From: Rhodobaculum claviforme
GTDB taxonomy: Bacteria; Pseudomonadota; Alphaproteobacteria; Rhodobacterales; Rhodobacteraceae
NCBI RefSeq assembly: GCF_016653255.1
Contig: NZ_NHSD01000299.1
Location: 1 to 61,719, forward strand
DNA length: 61,719 bases
Direction: 5' to 3'
Shown here: positions 7,498 to 16,310 of the stretch, in pieces
How the letters are laid out: the number at the start of each line of letters is the position of its first letter
Numbering within the stretch: the stretch's first letter is position 1
Notes under the pieces: generated by a model
What the model was told of the DNA's origin: nothing
The model's input: only the letters and a program-made list of their open reading frames with translations
The model's database searches: none
Position numbers and translations under genes: made by a program

Positions 7498-8751
7498 TCA
7501 GCCTTCGACGATCTCCGCCGTCTCCAGAACCGCGTGCATCAGCACGTCGGCGCCCGCGCGGGCCCAGTCCTTGCTGATTTCCTCGGCCTCGTTGTGGCTG
7601 AGGCCATCTTCGCACGGGCACATGATCATCGCCGTGGGGGCGACGCGGTTGATCCAGCACGCATCGTGCCCGGCCCCGGACACGATGTCCATGTGGCTGT
7701 AGCCCAGACGCTCGGCCGCGGCCCGGATGCGCGCGACCAGCGTTTCGTCAAAGGCCGGGGGGTCGAAGGCGCCGGCCATCTCATGCGCAAAGGTGCAACC
7801 CAGATCCGCGCAGATCTTCGGGGCGCGCTCCAGCAACTCGTCGGCCATGGCCTCCAGCGTTTCCTGCACATGGCTGCGGAAATCCACCGTGAAGACAGCG
7901 GTTTCGGGGATGATGTTGCGGCTGTTGGGGTGGATGTCGATGTGGCCGATCGCGCCCACGGCGTTGGGCTGGTGCTTCATGGCGATCTCGTGGACCAGCT
8001 CCGTGATCTGCGCCAGTCCGCGGCCGGCATTGCGCCGCACCGCCATGGGGGTCGATCCGGTGTGGCTGGCCTTGCCGGTCACGGTGCACTGGATCCAGCG
8101 CAGGCCCTGCCCGTGGGTGACGACGCCCACGTCCTTGCCCTCGGCCTCCAGGATCGGGCCCTGTTCGATGTGCAGCTCAAGATAGGCGTGCATCTTGCGC
8201 GCGCCCACCTCCTCCTCGCCCTGCCAGCCGATGCGCTTGAGTTCGTCCTCGAACGACAACCCGTTGGCGTCCTTGCGGCCATAGGCGAACGCGAGGTCAT
8301 GCACCCCCGCGAAGACGCCCGACGCCAGCATCGCGGGTGCGAACCGCGTGCCTTCCTCGTTGGTCCAGTTCACGACGACGATGGGACGGCGCGTGCGGAT
8401 GCCCAGATCACGCATGGAGCGGATGACCTCCAGCCCCCCCAGGACGCCCAGAATTCCGTCGTACTTGCCCCCCGTCGGCTGCGTATCGAGGTGGCTGCCC
8501 ACATACACCGGCAGCGCCTCGGGATCGGTGCCCGGAAATTCAGCAAACATGCTGCCCAGACGATCAACCTTGACACTGCCACCGGCGTCCTCGCACCAGC
8601 GCTGGAACAGCGCGCGGCCCTCGGCATCCTCATCCGTCAGGGTCTGGCGGTTGTTCCCCCCGGCGACCCCAGGACCGATTTTCGCCATCTCCATCAGGCT
8701 GTCCCAGAGGCGGTCGGGATTGATCTTGAGGTTGCTTGCGGGTGCGGGCAT
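7498..8751 (-). CDS. Zn-dependent N-carbamoyl-beta-alanine amidohydrolase (beta-ureidopropionase type)
   Basis: A 417-residue M20-family amidohydrolase of the hydantoinase/carbamoylase group. Metal-site motifs are GSHLDTQPTGGKYDGILG (His87, Asp98), NEEGTRF (Glu132/133) and a C-terminal GLSHNEAEE. The enzyme should split N-carbamoyl-beta-alanine or N-carbamoyl-beta-aminoisobutyrate to the beta-amino acid, CO2 and NH3, the third step of the pathway. Two ATGs lie six bases apart. AAGGAG touches the first (8757) but is six bases from the second (8751), so the second is the better start. It is the first gene of the seven-gene catabolic/transport operon. Allantoate amidohydrolase is the main alternative on sequence alone. 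Confidence 0.88.
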   Translation of the reverse strand: MPAPASNLKINPDRLWDSLMEMAKIGPGVAGGNNRQTLTDEDAEGRALFQRWCEDAGGSVKVDRLGSMFAEFPGTDPEALPVYVGSHLDTQPTGGKYDGILGVLGGLEVIRSMRDLGIRTRRPIVVVNWTNEEGTRFAPAMLASGVFAGVHDLAFAYGRKDANGLSFEDELKRIGWQGEEEVGARKMHAYLELHIEQGPILEAEGKDVGVVTHGQGLRWIQCTVTGKASHTGSTPMAVRRNAGRGLAQITELVHEIAMKHQPNAVGAIGHIDIHPNSRNIIPETAVFTVDFRSHVQETLEAMADELLERAPKICADLGCTFAHEMAGAFDPPAFDETLVARIRAAAERLGYSHMDIVSGAGHDACWINRVAPTAMIMCPCEDGLSHNEAEEISKDWARAGADVLMHAVLETAEIVEG

Positions 8752-8888
8752 GTACATCTCCTTGATCGATGACCTTAGGGACTTCGTAGCCGGGTACAAG
8801 CGGGGGCCGCAAGTCGTCCCTTGGGCGGTTGCGCTGCGCCCTGCAAGGTGCTCGGATGTCAGCGGCTCATTAACTGATCCGAAACGAA

Positions 8889-9600
8889 CATGTTTCTCCG
8901 CTGCATGAGGGTCTTTGCGCCCTTGCGCTCCGGTCTGCGATGCTCCGTCTGATGCTGGATGCCCATCCTTGGAGGGCGTGCATCGGTGAGCATGATTATC
9001 TGGTCGTCGATCGGGGGCAGGACGCCGACTGATGGGTGATTGACCGAAGCCGACTGCATCAGGATCGAAGCTTTCGCAATCAAATTGAGGGGGGGGCCGG
9101 AGGACGATGATGCGCTGGGCGCGCTTGAGCGGATGATCGCCTGGATTGCATCCAAGGGCCAAGGTCTTCCGTCCTCACGCTGCATCGCAATCTGGCCAAG
9201 GTGCTTGCGTTGTTGCCCGGCGCGCCAGGAGTGCACATTCTGCGCGATCCGAGTGATGTCGCACGTTCCAATATTGCCATGATGTGGACAGGCAACGTGT
9301 ATTTCGGTGCCGACACATGGCTTAAGACCGAGCGTGACGGGCAGGATCATGGTCATCACGCCGCAGATCGCACCCTGGCCATGCGTTACGAAGATCTCGT
9401 GTCAGACCCCGAGGGTGTGCTCACCCAGATCTGCGCGCATGTGGACCTCGACTTCGATCCGGTGGTGCTTGGCTATGGTGCGACCACAACCTACGATCCG
9501 CCAGATCCGTCTTTGGCCCAACAGTAGCATCACAGGCTTACGCCCGCAGAGATCCGCCTTGTCGTGGCGCGGGTGGGTGATCTCCCGACGGACAGGGGGT
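8889..9600 (+). pseudogene. Degenerate sulfotransferase gene
   Basis: Fragments in different frames together resemble a sulfotransferase-family protein. There is an N-terminal piece around 8935-9030 (LRSAMLRLMLDAHP then EHDYLV), which ends at a stop. A central piece at about 9150-9527 contains the PAPS-binding-type HILRDPSDVARS and LAMRYEDLVSDPEG motifs. After an in-frame TAG at 9525-9527 the same frame continues with LTPAEIRLVVARVGDLPTDR, typical of the family's C-terminus. At least one frameshift and one nonsense change are therefore present and no intact product can be made. It separates the hydrolase operon from the aminotransferase gene. Bases 9601-9823 downstream show no gene or clear signal. 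Confidence 0.7.
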
Positions 9601-9823
9601 ACGCCTCCAGTGGCTTGGTGCCGCTTGCCCCGTTACAAACCATCTTGCCTGGCTGCGGGGCACGAACCGCCTTGGCGTCTGGCGTCGGCTTGTTCGTACC
9701 TGCGGCTGGTGTCCGCGGGTCAAGCAAAAGCTTGGTCGGATGCCGGGCCTGCGCGCGCTGGAACGGTCGGGACGCCGAGAGCGTGAGGCAATCGCTCTCG
9801 GCTGCCTGAAGTGACCCGGCTGG

Positions 9824-11149
9824 TCATGCGATCGCGTGCAGAACCCCCCGCAACGTCCCGAACAGCTCATCGATCTGGGCTTTCTCGATGATCAGCGGCG
9901 GGCTCAGCGCGATGATGTCGCCGGTGGTGCGGATCAGGAGGCCCTTGTCGTAGGCCTCGAGGAAGGCGGCGAAGGCGCGCTTGGTGGGCTCTCCGGGGAT
10001 CGGTTCCAGCTCGATGGCGCCGATCAGGCCCATGTTGCGGATGTCGATGACGTGGGGGCAGTCGCGCAGGCTGTGCAGGCCTTCCTCCCAATAGGGCGCA
10101 AGCTCGGCGCAGCGCTCGAACAGGCCCTCCTCTCGGTAGGTGTCGAGCGAGGCGATCGCGGTCGCGCAGGCGATCGGGTTGGCCGAGTAGGTGTAGCCGT
10201 GGAAGAGCTCGATCAGGTGCTCCGGCCCGGTCATGAACGCGTCGTGAATGGCGGCCGAGGTCAGCACCGCCCCCATCGGGATGACGCCGTTGGTCAGGCC
10301 CTTGGCGCAGGTGATCATGTCGGGCGTCACGTCGAAGTGCTGCGCCGCGAACGGGCTGCCAAGGCGCCCGAAGCCTGTGATGACCTCGTCGAAGATCAGC
10401 AGGATGCCGTGTTTCGTGCAGATCTCGCGCAGCCGCTGCAAGTAGCCCTTGGGTGGGATCAGCACGCCGGTGGAGCCCGCCAGCGGCTCCACGATGCAGG
10501 CCGCGATGGTCTCGGGGCCGTGCAGTGCGACGATGCGCTCAAGCTCGTCGGCGAGGTGCGCGCCGTGCTCGGGCTGGCCACGGGTCCAGCGGTTTTCCGG
10601 GATGTGGGTGTGGGGCAGGTGGTCCACGCCGGCCAGAAGCGTGCCGAACATCTTGCGGTTGTTGACGATGCCGCCGACCGAGATCCCGCCGAAGTTCACC
10701 CCGTGATAGCCCCGCTCGCGGCCGATCAGCCGTGTGCGGGCGCCGTCGCCGCGCGCGCGGTGATAGGCGATGGCGATCTTCAGCGCCGTCTCCACCGCCT
10801 CGGAGCCGGAGTTGACGAAGAACGCATGCGCCATGGTGTCGGGCGCAAGGTCCACCAGGCGGTTCGCCAGTTCGAAGGCGCGCGGGTGGCCCATCTGGAA
10901 TGCGGGCGCATAATCCAGCTCGGCCGCCTGGGTCTGGATCGCCTCCACGATGCGCGGGCGCTTGTGGCCGGCGTTGCAGCACCACAGCCCCGCCGTACCA
11001 TCGAGGATCTGCCGCCCGTCCGAGGTGGTGTAGTGCATCCCCTCGGCGGCGACGATCATGCGCGGCGCCTTCTTGAACTGCCGGTTGGCGGTGAACGGCA
11101 TCCAGAATGCGTTCAGGTCATTGGGCGCGGCGGGGCGGTCGAGGGCCAT
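9824..11149 (-). CDS. Class III omega-aminotransferase (beta-alanine:pyruvate type)
   Basis: A 441-residue PLP enzyme. The PLP-lysine lies in ITCAKGLTNGVIPMGAV, the cofactor-binding aspartate in LLIFDEVITGFGRLG, and the phosphate-binding turn is NSGSEAVETALK. The N-terminus (NAFWMPFTANRQFK) is characteristic of beta-alanine/omega-amino acid:pyruvate aminotransferases. It would convert beta-alanine (from uracil) or beta-aminoisobutyrate (from thymine) to the semialdehyde, the step after the amidohydrolase. It is transcribed divergently from the RutR-like regulator gene across a 148-base intergenic region. A GGAG lies six bases before the ATG. Confidence 0.88.
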   Translation of the reverse strand: MALDRPAAPNDLNAFWMPFTANRQFKKAPRMIVAAEGMHYTTSDGRQILDGTAGLWCCNAGHKRPRIVEAIQTQAAELDYAPAFQMGHPRAFELANRLVDLAPDTMAHAFFVNSGSEAVETALKIAIAYHRARGDGARTRLIGRERGYHGVNFGGISVGGIVNNRKMFGTLLAGVDHLPHTHIPENRWTRGQPEHGAHLADELERIVALHGPETIAACIVEPLAGSTGVLIPPKGYLQRLREICTKHGILLIFDEVITGFGRLGSPFAAQHFDVTPDMITCAKGLTNGVIPMGAVLTSAAIHDAFMTGPEHLIELFHGYTYSANPIACATAIASLDTYREEGLFERCAELAPYWEEGLHSLRDCPHVIDIRNMGLIGAIELEPIPGEPTKRAFAAFLEAYDKGLLIRTTGDIIALSPPLIIEKAQIDELFGTLRGVLHAIA

Positions 11150-11206
11150 GGGATGCTCCTGTCAACTGGGACGCCGGGTCTGGGACCGCTGCAGTGCGGC
11201 GGGTCG

Positions 11207-11222
11207 TTTGACACCGGTGTTG
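11207..11222. promoter_or_regulatory. Candidate operator between aminotransferase and rutR-like genes
   Basis: The divergent intergenic region contains the perfect ten-base palindrome ACACCGGTGT (11211-11220), extended on the left as TTGAC. A dyad here could serve a TetR-type regulator acting on both genes. It matches the Escherichia coli RutR consensus (TTGACCA-N2-TGGTCAA) only in one half, so the assignment is tentative. Confidence 0.3.
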
Positions 11223-11297
11223 CGACGACGCTACCAGAGCGGGGCATGCAGTCAAGATGACGCGGGCGCCGTGCGGGGCCCCGGCGCGGAGGCTCCG

Positions 11298-11906
11298 ATG
11301 ACCGTCCAGGTTCCCACCCGCATCCAGATGCGCAACCGGCGCCGCATTCTCGACGCGGCGCTGGAGGTGTTTGCGCAGCGTGGCTTCGATGGCGCCACGC
11401 TGGACCGCATCGCACAGGCCGCGGGGTTGTCGAAGCCCAACGTCCTTTATTATTTCGACAGCAAGGCGGCGATCCATCGGGCGCTGCTGACCGACCTGCT
11501 GGAGGCATGGATCGCGCCCCTGCGCGCGCTCGATCCCGACGGCGACCCGCAGCGCGAGATCCTTGGATATGTGCGCCGCAAGCTTGAGATGTCGCGTGAA
11601 TTTCCCCGTGAAAGCCGTTTGTTCGCAAACGAGATCCTGCACGGCGCACCGCATGTGCAAGGTTTCATCCGGGGCGAGTTGAAACGGTTGGTCGACGATC
11701 GCGCCGCGGTCATCGGCGGCTGGGTGCGCGCAGGGCGCATCGCGCGGGTGGACCCGGTGCACCTGATCATCTCGATCTGGGCGCTGACCCAGCACTACGC
11801 GGACTTCGAGGCCCAGATCCGCATGATCCGGGGCGAGGATGCCGACCCGCTGGACGGTGCGGCGGAGCATCTGGAGATGCACTTCACCCGCCTGCTGGCC
11901 CCCTGA
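11298..11906 (+). CDS. rutR: TetR-family regulator, RutR-like
   Basis: A 202-residue regulator. The N-terminal helix-turn-helix (ILDAALEVFAQRGFDGATLD then IAQAAGLSKPNVLYYF, about residues 17-55) is canonical TetR. The C-terminal part matches RutR, with LYYF-S-K-A-AIH, RESRLFANEILHGAP, and HLIISIWALTQHYADF. E. coli RutR binds uracil/thymine and represses pyrimidine catabolic genes, so this protein probably senses pyrimidine supply and controls the surrounding preTA, aminotransferase and hydrolase/importer genes. Start chosen at the ATG with GGAGG six bases upstream. It is divergent from the aminotransferase gene. Confidence 0.85.
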   Translation: MTVQVPTRIQMRNRRRILDAALEVFAQRGFDGATLDRIAQAAGLSKPNVLYYFDSKAAIHRALLTDLLEAWIAPLRALDPDGDPQREILGYVRRKLEMSREFPRESRLFANEILHGAPHVQGFIRGELKRLVDDRAAVIGGWVRAGRIARVDPVHLIISIWALTQHYADFEAQIRMIRGEDADPLDGAAEHLEMHFTRLLAP

Positions 11907-11931
11907 CCCCGGCCAGAGGGGGGCCGCGCCG

Positions 11932-13014
11932 TCAGCCCCGCCCCGACACCACCATCAGCTCTCCGATGTTTTCGTGGGTGACATAGCCGATCAGCCCGCC
12001 CGAAGGTCCGGTGACGCCCACCGCCGGGCTCCGGGCGCTGGCCATCGCCTCCATCGCCGCCTCCAGCGGCGCGCCCAGCGGCACGGTGGGCACGTCGCGG
12101 GTGATGTGGGGGGCGATGGGGCGCGCGCGCCGCCCCTCCTCCTCGGTCAGGGCAGCATAGAGGGCGCGACGCGTGAGCAGCCCGACCATCCTGCCGGTCG
12201 GGTCCACCACCGGAAACTCGTGCTGCGTGGTTCGGATCAGCGCCGCCGCCGCCTCGTTGAGCGAGGCATCTTCGGCCAGCGTCTCGAAGTTGGTGATCAT
12301 CGCCGCGCGCACCCCGGTCTGGCGGCCAAAATCCTGCATCGCGACAAAGCTGCTTTCGGCCCCGGCGGCGATGAAGATGAACACCGCGATCAGCACCAGC
12401 AGCGGGTTGGCCGTATAGAGCCCCAGAAACCCGAACAGAAACGCCATCGCCTGGCCCGCGTGCGCGGCAATGCGCGTCGCGCGAACCCGTGGAAGCCAGA
12501 TCGACAGCACCGCGCGGAACACCCGCCCCCCGTCCATCGGGAACGCCGGCAGCATGTTGAACAGCACCAGAAACAGGTTCACCATCGCGACCCGGGCGAG
12601 GAAGCCCTCGGCCGGGTCCTCGATCTGCATCAGCGCATCGGCGGTCAGATCGACGCGGAACACCCCCACCAGAACCACGAAGATCACGATGTTCACCGCC
12701 GGTCCCGCCAGCGCGACCGCGATCTCCTGGCGCGGCTTTTCGGGCATGCGCTCCAGCCGGGCCATGCCGCCGATGGGCAGCAGCGTGATGTCGGGCGTGG
12801 CGATGCCGTAGCGGCGTGCCATCAGCGCATGGCCATATTCATGCGCCACCACGCAGGCGAACAGCACCAGGATGAACGCGATGTTCACCACCGCCGCCAC
12901 CGGCCCCGCCGCCACAAAGGCCACCGTGCCCACCCACAGCAGCAGCAGAAAGAACGTCGCATGCACGCGCAGTTCCGAGCCGAGCAGACGGCCGATGGCA
13001 AAGGACCAGGTCAT
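11932..13014 (-). CDS. Site-2 protease family (M50) zinc metalloprotease with CBS domains
   Basis: A 360-residue membrane protein. Transmembrane segments cover about residues 20-215, with the zinc motif HEYGH at residues 58-62 and the third ligand in NMLPAFPMDGGR (about 152-163). The C-terminal ~140 residues form a pair of CBS repeats (MITNFETLAEDASLNEA and ITRDVPTVPLGAPLEAAMEA) that usually bind adenine nucleotides. This is the group 3 SpoIVFB-like arrangement. The substrate is unknown. It lies between rutR and preT but faces the opposite way from both, so its presence among pyrimidine genes is probably incidental. Confidence 0.88.
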   Translation of the reverse strand: MTWSFAIGRLLGSELRVHATFFLLLLWVGTVAFVAAGPVAAVVNIAFILVLFACVVAHEYGHALMARRYGIATPDITLLPIGGMARLERMPEKPRQEIAVALAGPAVNIVIFVVLVGVFRVDLTADALMQIEDPAEGFLARVAMVNLFLVLFNMLPAFPMDGGRVFRAVLSIWLPRVRATRIAAHAGQAMAFLFGFLGLYTANPLLVLIAVFIFIAAGAESSFVAMQDFGRQTGVRAAMITNFETLAEDASLNEAAAALIRTTQHEFPVVDPTGRMVGLLTRRALYAALTEEEGRRARPIAPHITRDVPTVPLGAPLEAAMEAMASARSPAVGVTGPSGGLIGYVTHENIGELMVVSGRG

Positions 13015-13106
13015 GGGGCGTCTCCGCGTACTCTTGCTGCACAGAACCTAGGCGCCCGGGTCCGGGGCGCAACACGCAGGCGCCGGGTTTCGTGGGGGGG
13101 CGATAT

Positions 13107-13122
13107 TTTACCAATTGATAAA
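13107..13122 (+). promoter_or_regulatory. Probable RutR operator upstream of preT
   Basis: TTTACCAATTGATAAA is a near-perfect palindrome (one mismatched pair) in an otherwise very GC-rich region. It agrees at 11 of 14 defined positions with the RutR consensus TTGACCA-N2-TGGTCAA. It lies about 60 bases before the preT start, where a bound repressor could block the promoter. The match was made by eye. Confidence 0.5.
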
Positions 13123-13180
13123 AAAAATGACCCATGTCAGCCTCGGGTTCAAAGAAGCCAGCCAACCCGGGAGGTTGCCA

Positions 13181-14512
13181 GTGTCCACACCCCAGACCCC
13201 CGGCATCGTGGCCGGGCGGCTCGCACCCGCCACGATCGCCGAGAACTTTGCCGACATCCACCCGCTGCTCGATGCGCACGAGGCGCGGGTGGCAGCGGAC
13301 CGGTGCTATTTCTGCCACGATGCGCCGTGCGTCACCGCCTGCCCGACCGAAATCGACATCCCGCTGTTCATCCGCCAGATCCAGGCCGGCCAGCCGCAGG
13401 CGGCGGCGCGCACGATTTTCGACCAGAACATCCTCGGCGGCATGTGCGCCCGCGTCTGCCCGACCGAGACGCTGTGCGAGGGCGCCTGCGTGCGCGAGGC
13501 CGCCGAGGGCAAGCCGGTGGAGATCGGGCGGTTGCAGCGCCACGCCACCGACACGCTGATGGCGGCGGGGGGGCATCCTTACGCGCGCGCCGAGCCCACC
13601 GGCAAGCGTGTCGCCGTGGTTGGCGCGGGGCCGGCGGGTCTGGCCTGTGCGCATCGGCTGGCCATGCATGGCCACGACGTGGTGGTCTATGAGGCGCGCG
13701 AGAAACCTGGCGGGCTCGATGAATACGGCATCGCGGCTTACAAGACGCCCGGCGGATTTGCCCAGGACGAGGTTGCGTGGCTGCTGCGCATCGGCGGGAT
13801 CGAGATCCGCACCGGCCAGGCGATCGGGCGCGACATCACGCTGGAGGGGCTGCGGGCGGAGCATGATGCGGTGTTCCTCGGGATGGGCTTGGGCGGTGTG
13901 AACGCCCTGCGCGCCGAGGGCGAGGACCGCGACGGCGTCCGCGACGCCGTCGATTTCATCGCCGAGCTGCGCCAGACGGACGATCTGTCGGTGCTGCCGG
14001 TGGGGCGGCACGTGGTGGTGATCGGCGGCGGCATGACGGCGGTGGACGCGGCCGTGCAGTCGAAGCTGCTGGGTGCGGAGCATGTGGCGATGGTCTATCG
14101 TCGCGGGCCCGGGCGCCTCAGCGCCTCGGCCCACGAGATCGCCCATGCGCAGACCGCGGGCGTGCGCGTCATCACCAACGCAAGCCCCGTCGCCGTCCAT
14201 GGCAACGGCGCCGTGCGCGAGGTGGAGTTCGCCTATACCGAGGACACCCCCGACGGCCTGCGCCCCACCGGCCAGACCTTTCGCCTGCCCGCCGACCAGG
14301 TGTTCAAGGCCATCGGCCAGACCCTCGATGGCGCACCCGGCGATCTGGAGGTCGACGGCGGCAAGATCGCCGTGACCGGGGCGGGCCGCACCTCGGTGCC
14401 CGGCGTCTGGGCCGGGGGTGACTGCACCGCCGGCGGTGAAGACCTGACCGTCACCGCCGTCGCCCAGGGCCGTGACGCGGCCGAGGACATCCACGCCGCA
14501 TTGACCGCCTGA
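13181..14512 (+). CDS. preT: NAD(P)-dependent dihydropyrimidine dehydrogenase subunit PreT
   Basis: A 443-residue flavoprotein of the glutamate-synthase small-subunit family. An N-terminal domain carries eight cysteines for two Fe4S4 clusters (CYFCHDAPCVTACP and MCARVCPTETLCEGAC). An FAD-binding motif VAVVGAGPAGLACAH and an NAD(P)-binding motif VVVIGGGMTAVDAA follow. It feeds electrons from NAD(P)H to PreA for reduction of uracil/thymine. I prefer the GTG at 13181, which has GGGAGG seven bases upstream. The longer frame from TTG at 13115 would start inside the operator-like palindrome and has no ribosome binding site. preA follows after 52 bases. Confidence 0.9.
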   Translation: MSTPQTPGIVAGRLAPATIAENFADIHPLLDAHEARVAADRCYFCHDAPCVTACPTEIDIPLFIRQIQAGQPQAAARTIFDQNILGGMCARVCPTETLCEGACVREAAEGKPVEIGRLQRHATDTLMAAGGHPYARAEPTGKRVAVVGAGPAGLACAHRLAMHGHDVVVYEAREKPGGLDEYGIAAYKTPGGFAQDEVAWLLRIGGIEIRTGQAIGRDITLEGLRAEHDAVFLGMGLGGVNALRAEGEDRDGVRDAVDFIAELRQTDDLSVLPVGRHVVVIGGGMTAVDAAVQSKLLGAEHVAMVYRRGPGRLSASAHEIAHAQTAGVRVITNASPVAVHGNGAVREVEFAYTEDTPDGLRPTGQTFRLPADQVFKAIGQTLDGAPGDLEVDGGKIAVTGAGRTSVPGVWAGGDCTAGGEDLTVTAVAQGRDAAEDIHAALTA

Positions 14513-14564
14513 GCCGGGACGGCCCTGCGGGGCCGCCCGCCACCCGCTTTCAGGGAGACGACCC

Positions 14565-15863
14565 ATGGCCAACCTCGCCTCCGAGTTCCTCGGCATCCGC
14601 TCACCCAACCCGTTCTGGCTCGCCTCGGCGCCGCCCACCGACAAGGAATACAATGTCGTGCGGGCGTTCCGCGCGGGCTGGGGCGGCGTGGTGTGGAAGA
14701 CGCTGGGCCTCGATCCGCATGTCGTCAACGTCAACGGTCCGCGCTATGGCGTGGTCTATGGCGCAGACCGCCGGGTGCTGGGCATCAACAACATCGAGCT
14801 GATCACCGACCGCCCCCTCGAGGTCAACCTGCGCGAGATCAAGGCGGTCAAGCGCGCCTGGCCCGACCGGGCGATGGTCGTCAGCCTGATGGTGCCCTGC
14901 GACGAAGACAGCTGGAAAACCATCCTGCCGCTGGTCGAGGACACCGGCGCCGACGGGATCGAGCTGAACTTCGGCTGTCCCCACGGCATGAGCGAGCGCG
15001 GCATGGGCGCCGCCGTCGGCCAGGTGCCGGAATACATCGAGATGGTCGCGCGCTGGTGCAAGAAACACACCCGCATGCCGGTGATCGTCAAGCTGACGCC
15101 CAACATCACCGACATCCGCTTTCCTGCCCGCGCGGCCAGGGCGGGCGGCGCGGATGCGGTGTCGCTGATCAACACCGTGTCGTCGATCACGTCCGTCAAC
15201 CTCGACAGCTTCAGCCCCGAGCCGATGATCGACGGCAAGGGCACGCACGGCGGCTATTGCGGCCCGGCGGTCAAGCCCATCGCGCTGAACATGGTGGCCG
15301 AGATCGCCCGTGACGCGGAAACCCGCGGCCTGCCGATCAGCGGCATCGGCGGCGTGACCACCTGGCGCGACGCGGCGGAGTTCATGGCCCTGGGCGCGGG
15401 CAACGTGCAGGTGTGCACCGCGGCAATGACCTATGGCTTTGGCATCATCAAGGAGCTGACGGCGGGGCTGTCGCTGTACCTGGATGACAAGGGGATGGCG
15501 CTGTCGGATCTGGTGGGCCGCGCGGTGCCCAACGTCACCGACTGGCAGTACCTCAACCTCAACTATGTGACCAAGGCGCGCATCGACCAGGACAGCTGCA
15601 TCAAGTGCGGGCGCTGCTATGCCGCGTGCGAGGACACCTCGCACCAGGCCATCGCCATGAAGCCCGGCCGTGTGTTCGAGGTCATCGACGCCGAATGTGT
15701 CGCGTGCAACCTGTGCGTGGACGTCTGCCCGGTGGAGGACTGCATCACGATGGAGCGCCTCGCCCCCGGCACGCTGGACCCCAGGACCGGGCAGGTCGTG
15801 GGCGACGGGCATGCCGACTGGACCACCCATCCCAACAATCCGATGTCGCGCGCCGCCGAGTAA
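14565..15863 (+). CDS. preA: NAD-dependent dihydropyrimidine dehydrogenase subunit PreA
   Basis: A 432-residue enzyme, the catalytic partner of PreT. The N-terminal ~320 residues are an FMN-binding TIM barrel of the dihydroorotate dehydrogenase type (NFGCPHGMSERGMG near the active site; VIVKLTPNITDI; phosphate-binding SGIGGVTTW). The C-terminus has two ferredoxin-type cluster motifs, CIKCGRCYAAC and CVACNLCVDVCP. It reduces uracil/thymine to the 5,6-dihydro forms, the first pathway step. AGGGAG lies eight bases upstream of the ATG. A terminator-like hairpin follows, but its T-tract faces the opposite gene. Confidence 0.93.
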   Translation: MANLASEFLGIRSPNPFWLASAPPTDKEYNVVRAFRAGWGGVVWKTLGLDPHVVNVNGPRYGVVYGADRRVLGINNIELITDRPLEVNLREIKAVKRAWPDRAMVVSLMVPCDEDSWKTILPLVEDTGADGIELNFGCPHGMSERGMGAAVGQVPEYIEMVARWCKKHTRMPVIVKLTPNITDIRFPARAARAGGADAVSLINTVSSITSVNLDSFSPEPMIDGKGTHGGYCGPAVKPIALNMVAEIARDAETRGLPISGIGGVTTWRDAAEFMALGAGNVQVCTAAMTYGFGIIKELTAGLSLYLDDKGMALSDLVGRAVPNVTDWQYLNLNYVTKARIDQDSCIKCGRCYAACEDTSHQAIAMKPGRVFEVIDAECVACNLCVDVCPVEDCITMERLAPGTLDPRTGQVVGDGHADWTTHPNNPMSRAAE

Positions 15864-15869
15864 GGCATG

Positions 15870-15901
15870 AAAAAGCCGCCGCCCCGGCGGGGGGCGGCGG
15901 C
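15870..15901 (-). terminator. Intrinsic terminator of the DUF4168-type gene
   Basis: An eleven-base stem (15875-15885 with 15891-15901) of pure G/C is followed on the minus strand by TTTTTC (bases 15870-15874). It lies 17 bases beyond the stop of the minus-strand gene at 15918-16310, and also lies just after the preA stop, so the hairpin may help terminate from both sides. Confidence 0.75.
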
Positions 15902-15917
15902 GCAAGGTCGGGGTCGA

Positions 15918-16310
15918 TCAGCCTTCGCTGGCCATTTCCTGCAACAGCATGACGATGCGCTCGTTCAGCTCGGCATCGGTCTGGGCGGCCTCGTTGATCT
16001 CGAAGTACCGCTCCAGGCTCATGCCCGGCTCGTCCTCCAGCGCCGTCATCATGGCGGTGTTGCCTTCCTCGATCAGCTGCTGCTGCTGATCCTCGGACTC
16101 GGCCGTCTCGATCCGCTCGATGTAGATGTCGCGCACCTCGGACATCGCGAGGGTGGCGCGCACGAAGGCCGACAGCTCGTCCTCGTTGACCTCCTCGACC
16201 GCGCCGGGCTGGGCCGTCTGCGCCATCAGCGCGACGGGGGCGAGGGTCATCCCGCCCAGCATCACGGTCGTCCCGAGCGCGGTGGCGGCGAGTGCGTTCC
16301 TGAAGGTCAT
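15918..16310 (-). CDS. Exported DUF4168-like protein
   Basis: A 130-residue protein with a signal peptide (about residues 1-31, ending ALMAQ) and an acidic, glutamine-rich helical mature part (NEDELSAFVRATLAMSEVRD). Size and pattern fit the DUF4168 family of small periplasmic proteins, whose function is unknown. AGGAGA lies five bases before the ATG. It is a single-gene unit with its own terminator. Confidence 0.7.
   Translation of the reverse strand: MTFRNALAATALGTTVMLGGMTLAPVALMAQTAQPGAVEEVNEDELSAFVRATLAMSEVRDIYIERIETAESEDQQQQLIEEGNTAMMTALEDEPGMSLERYFEINEAAQTDAELNERIVMLLQEMASEG

Noticed and set aside
8858-8876. Imperfect palindrome upstream of the hydrolase operon as a RutR site
   Set aside because: Only 7 of 9 pairs match and it does not resemble the RutR consensus.
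13115-13180. Upstream TTG start for PreT
   Set aside because: It lies inside the operator-like palindrome and has no ribosome binding site, whereas GTG at 13181 has GGGAGG at proper spacing.
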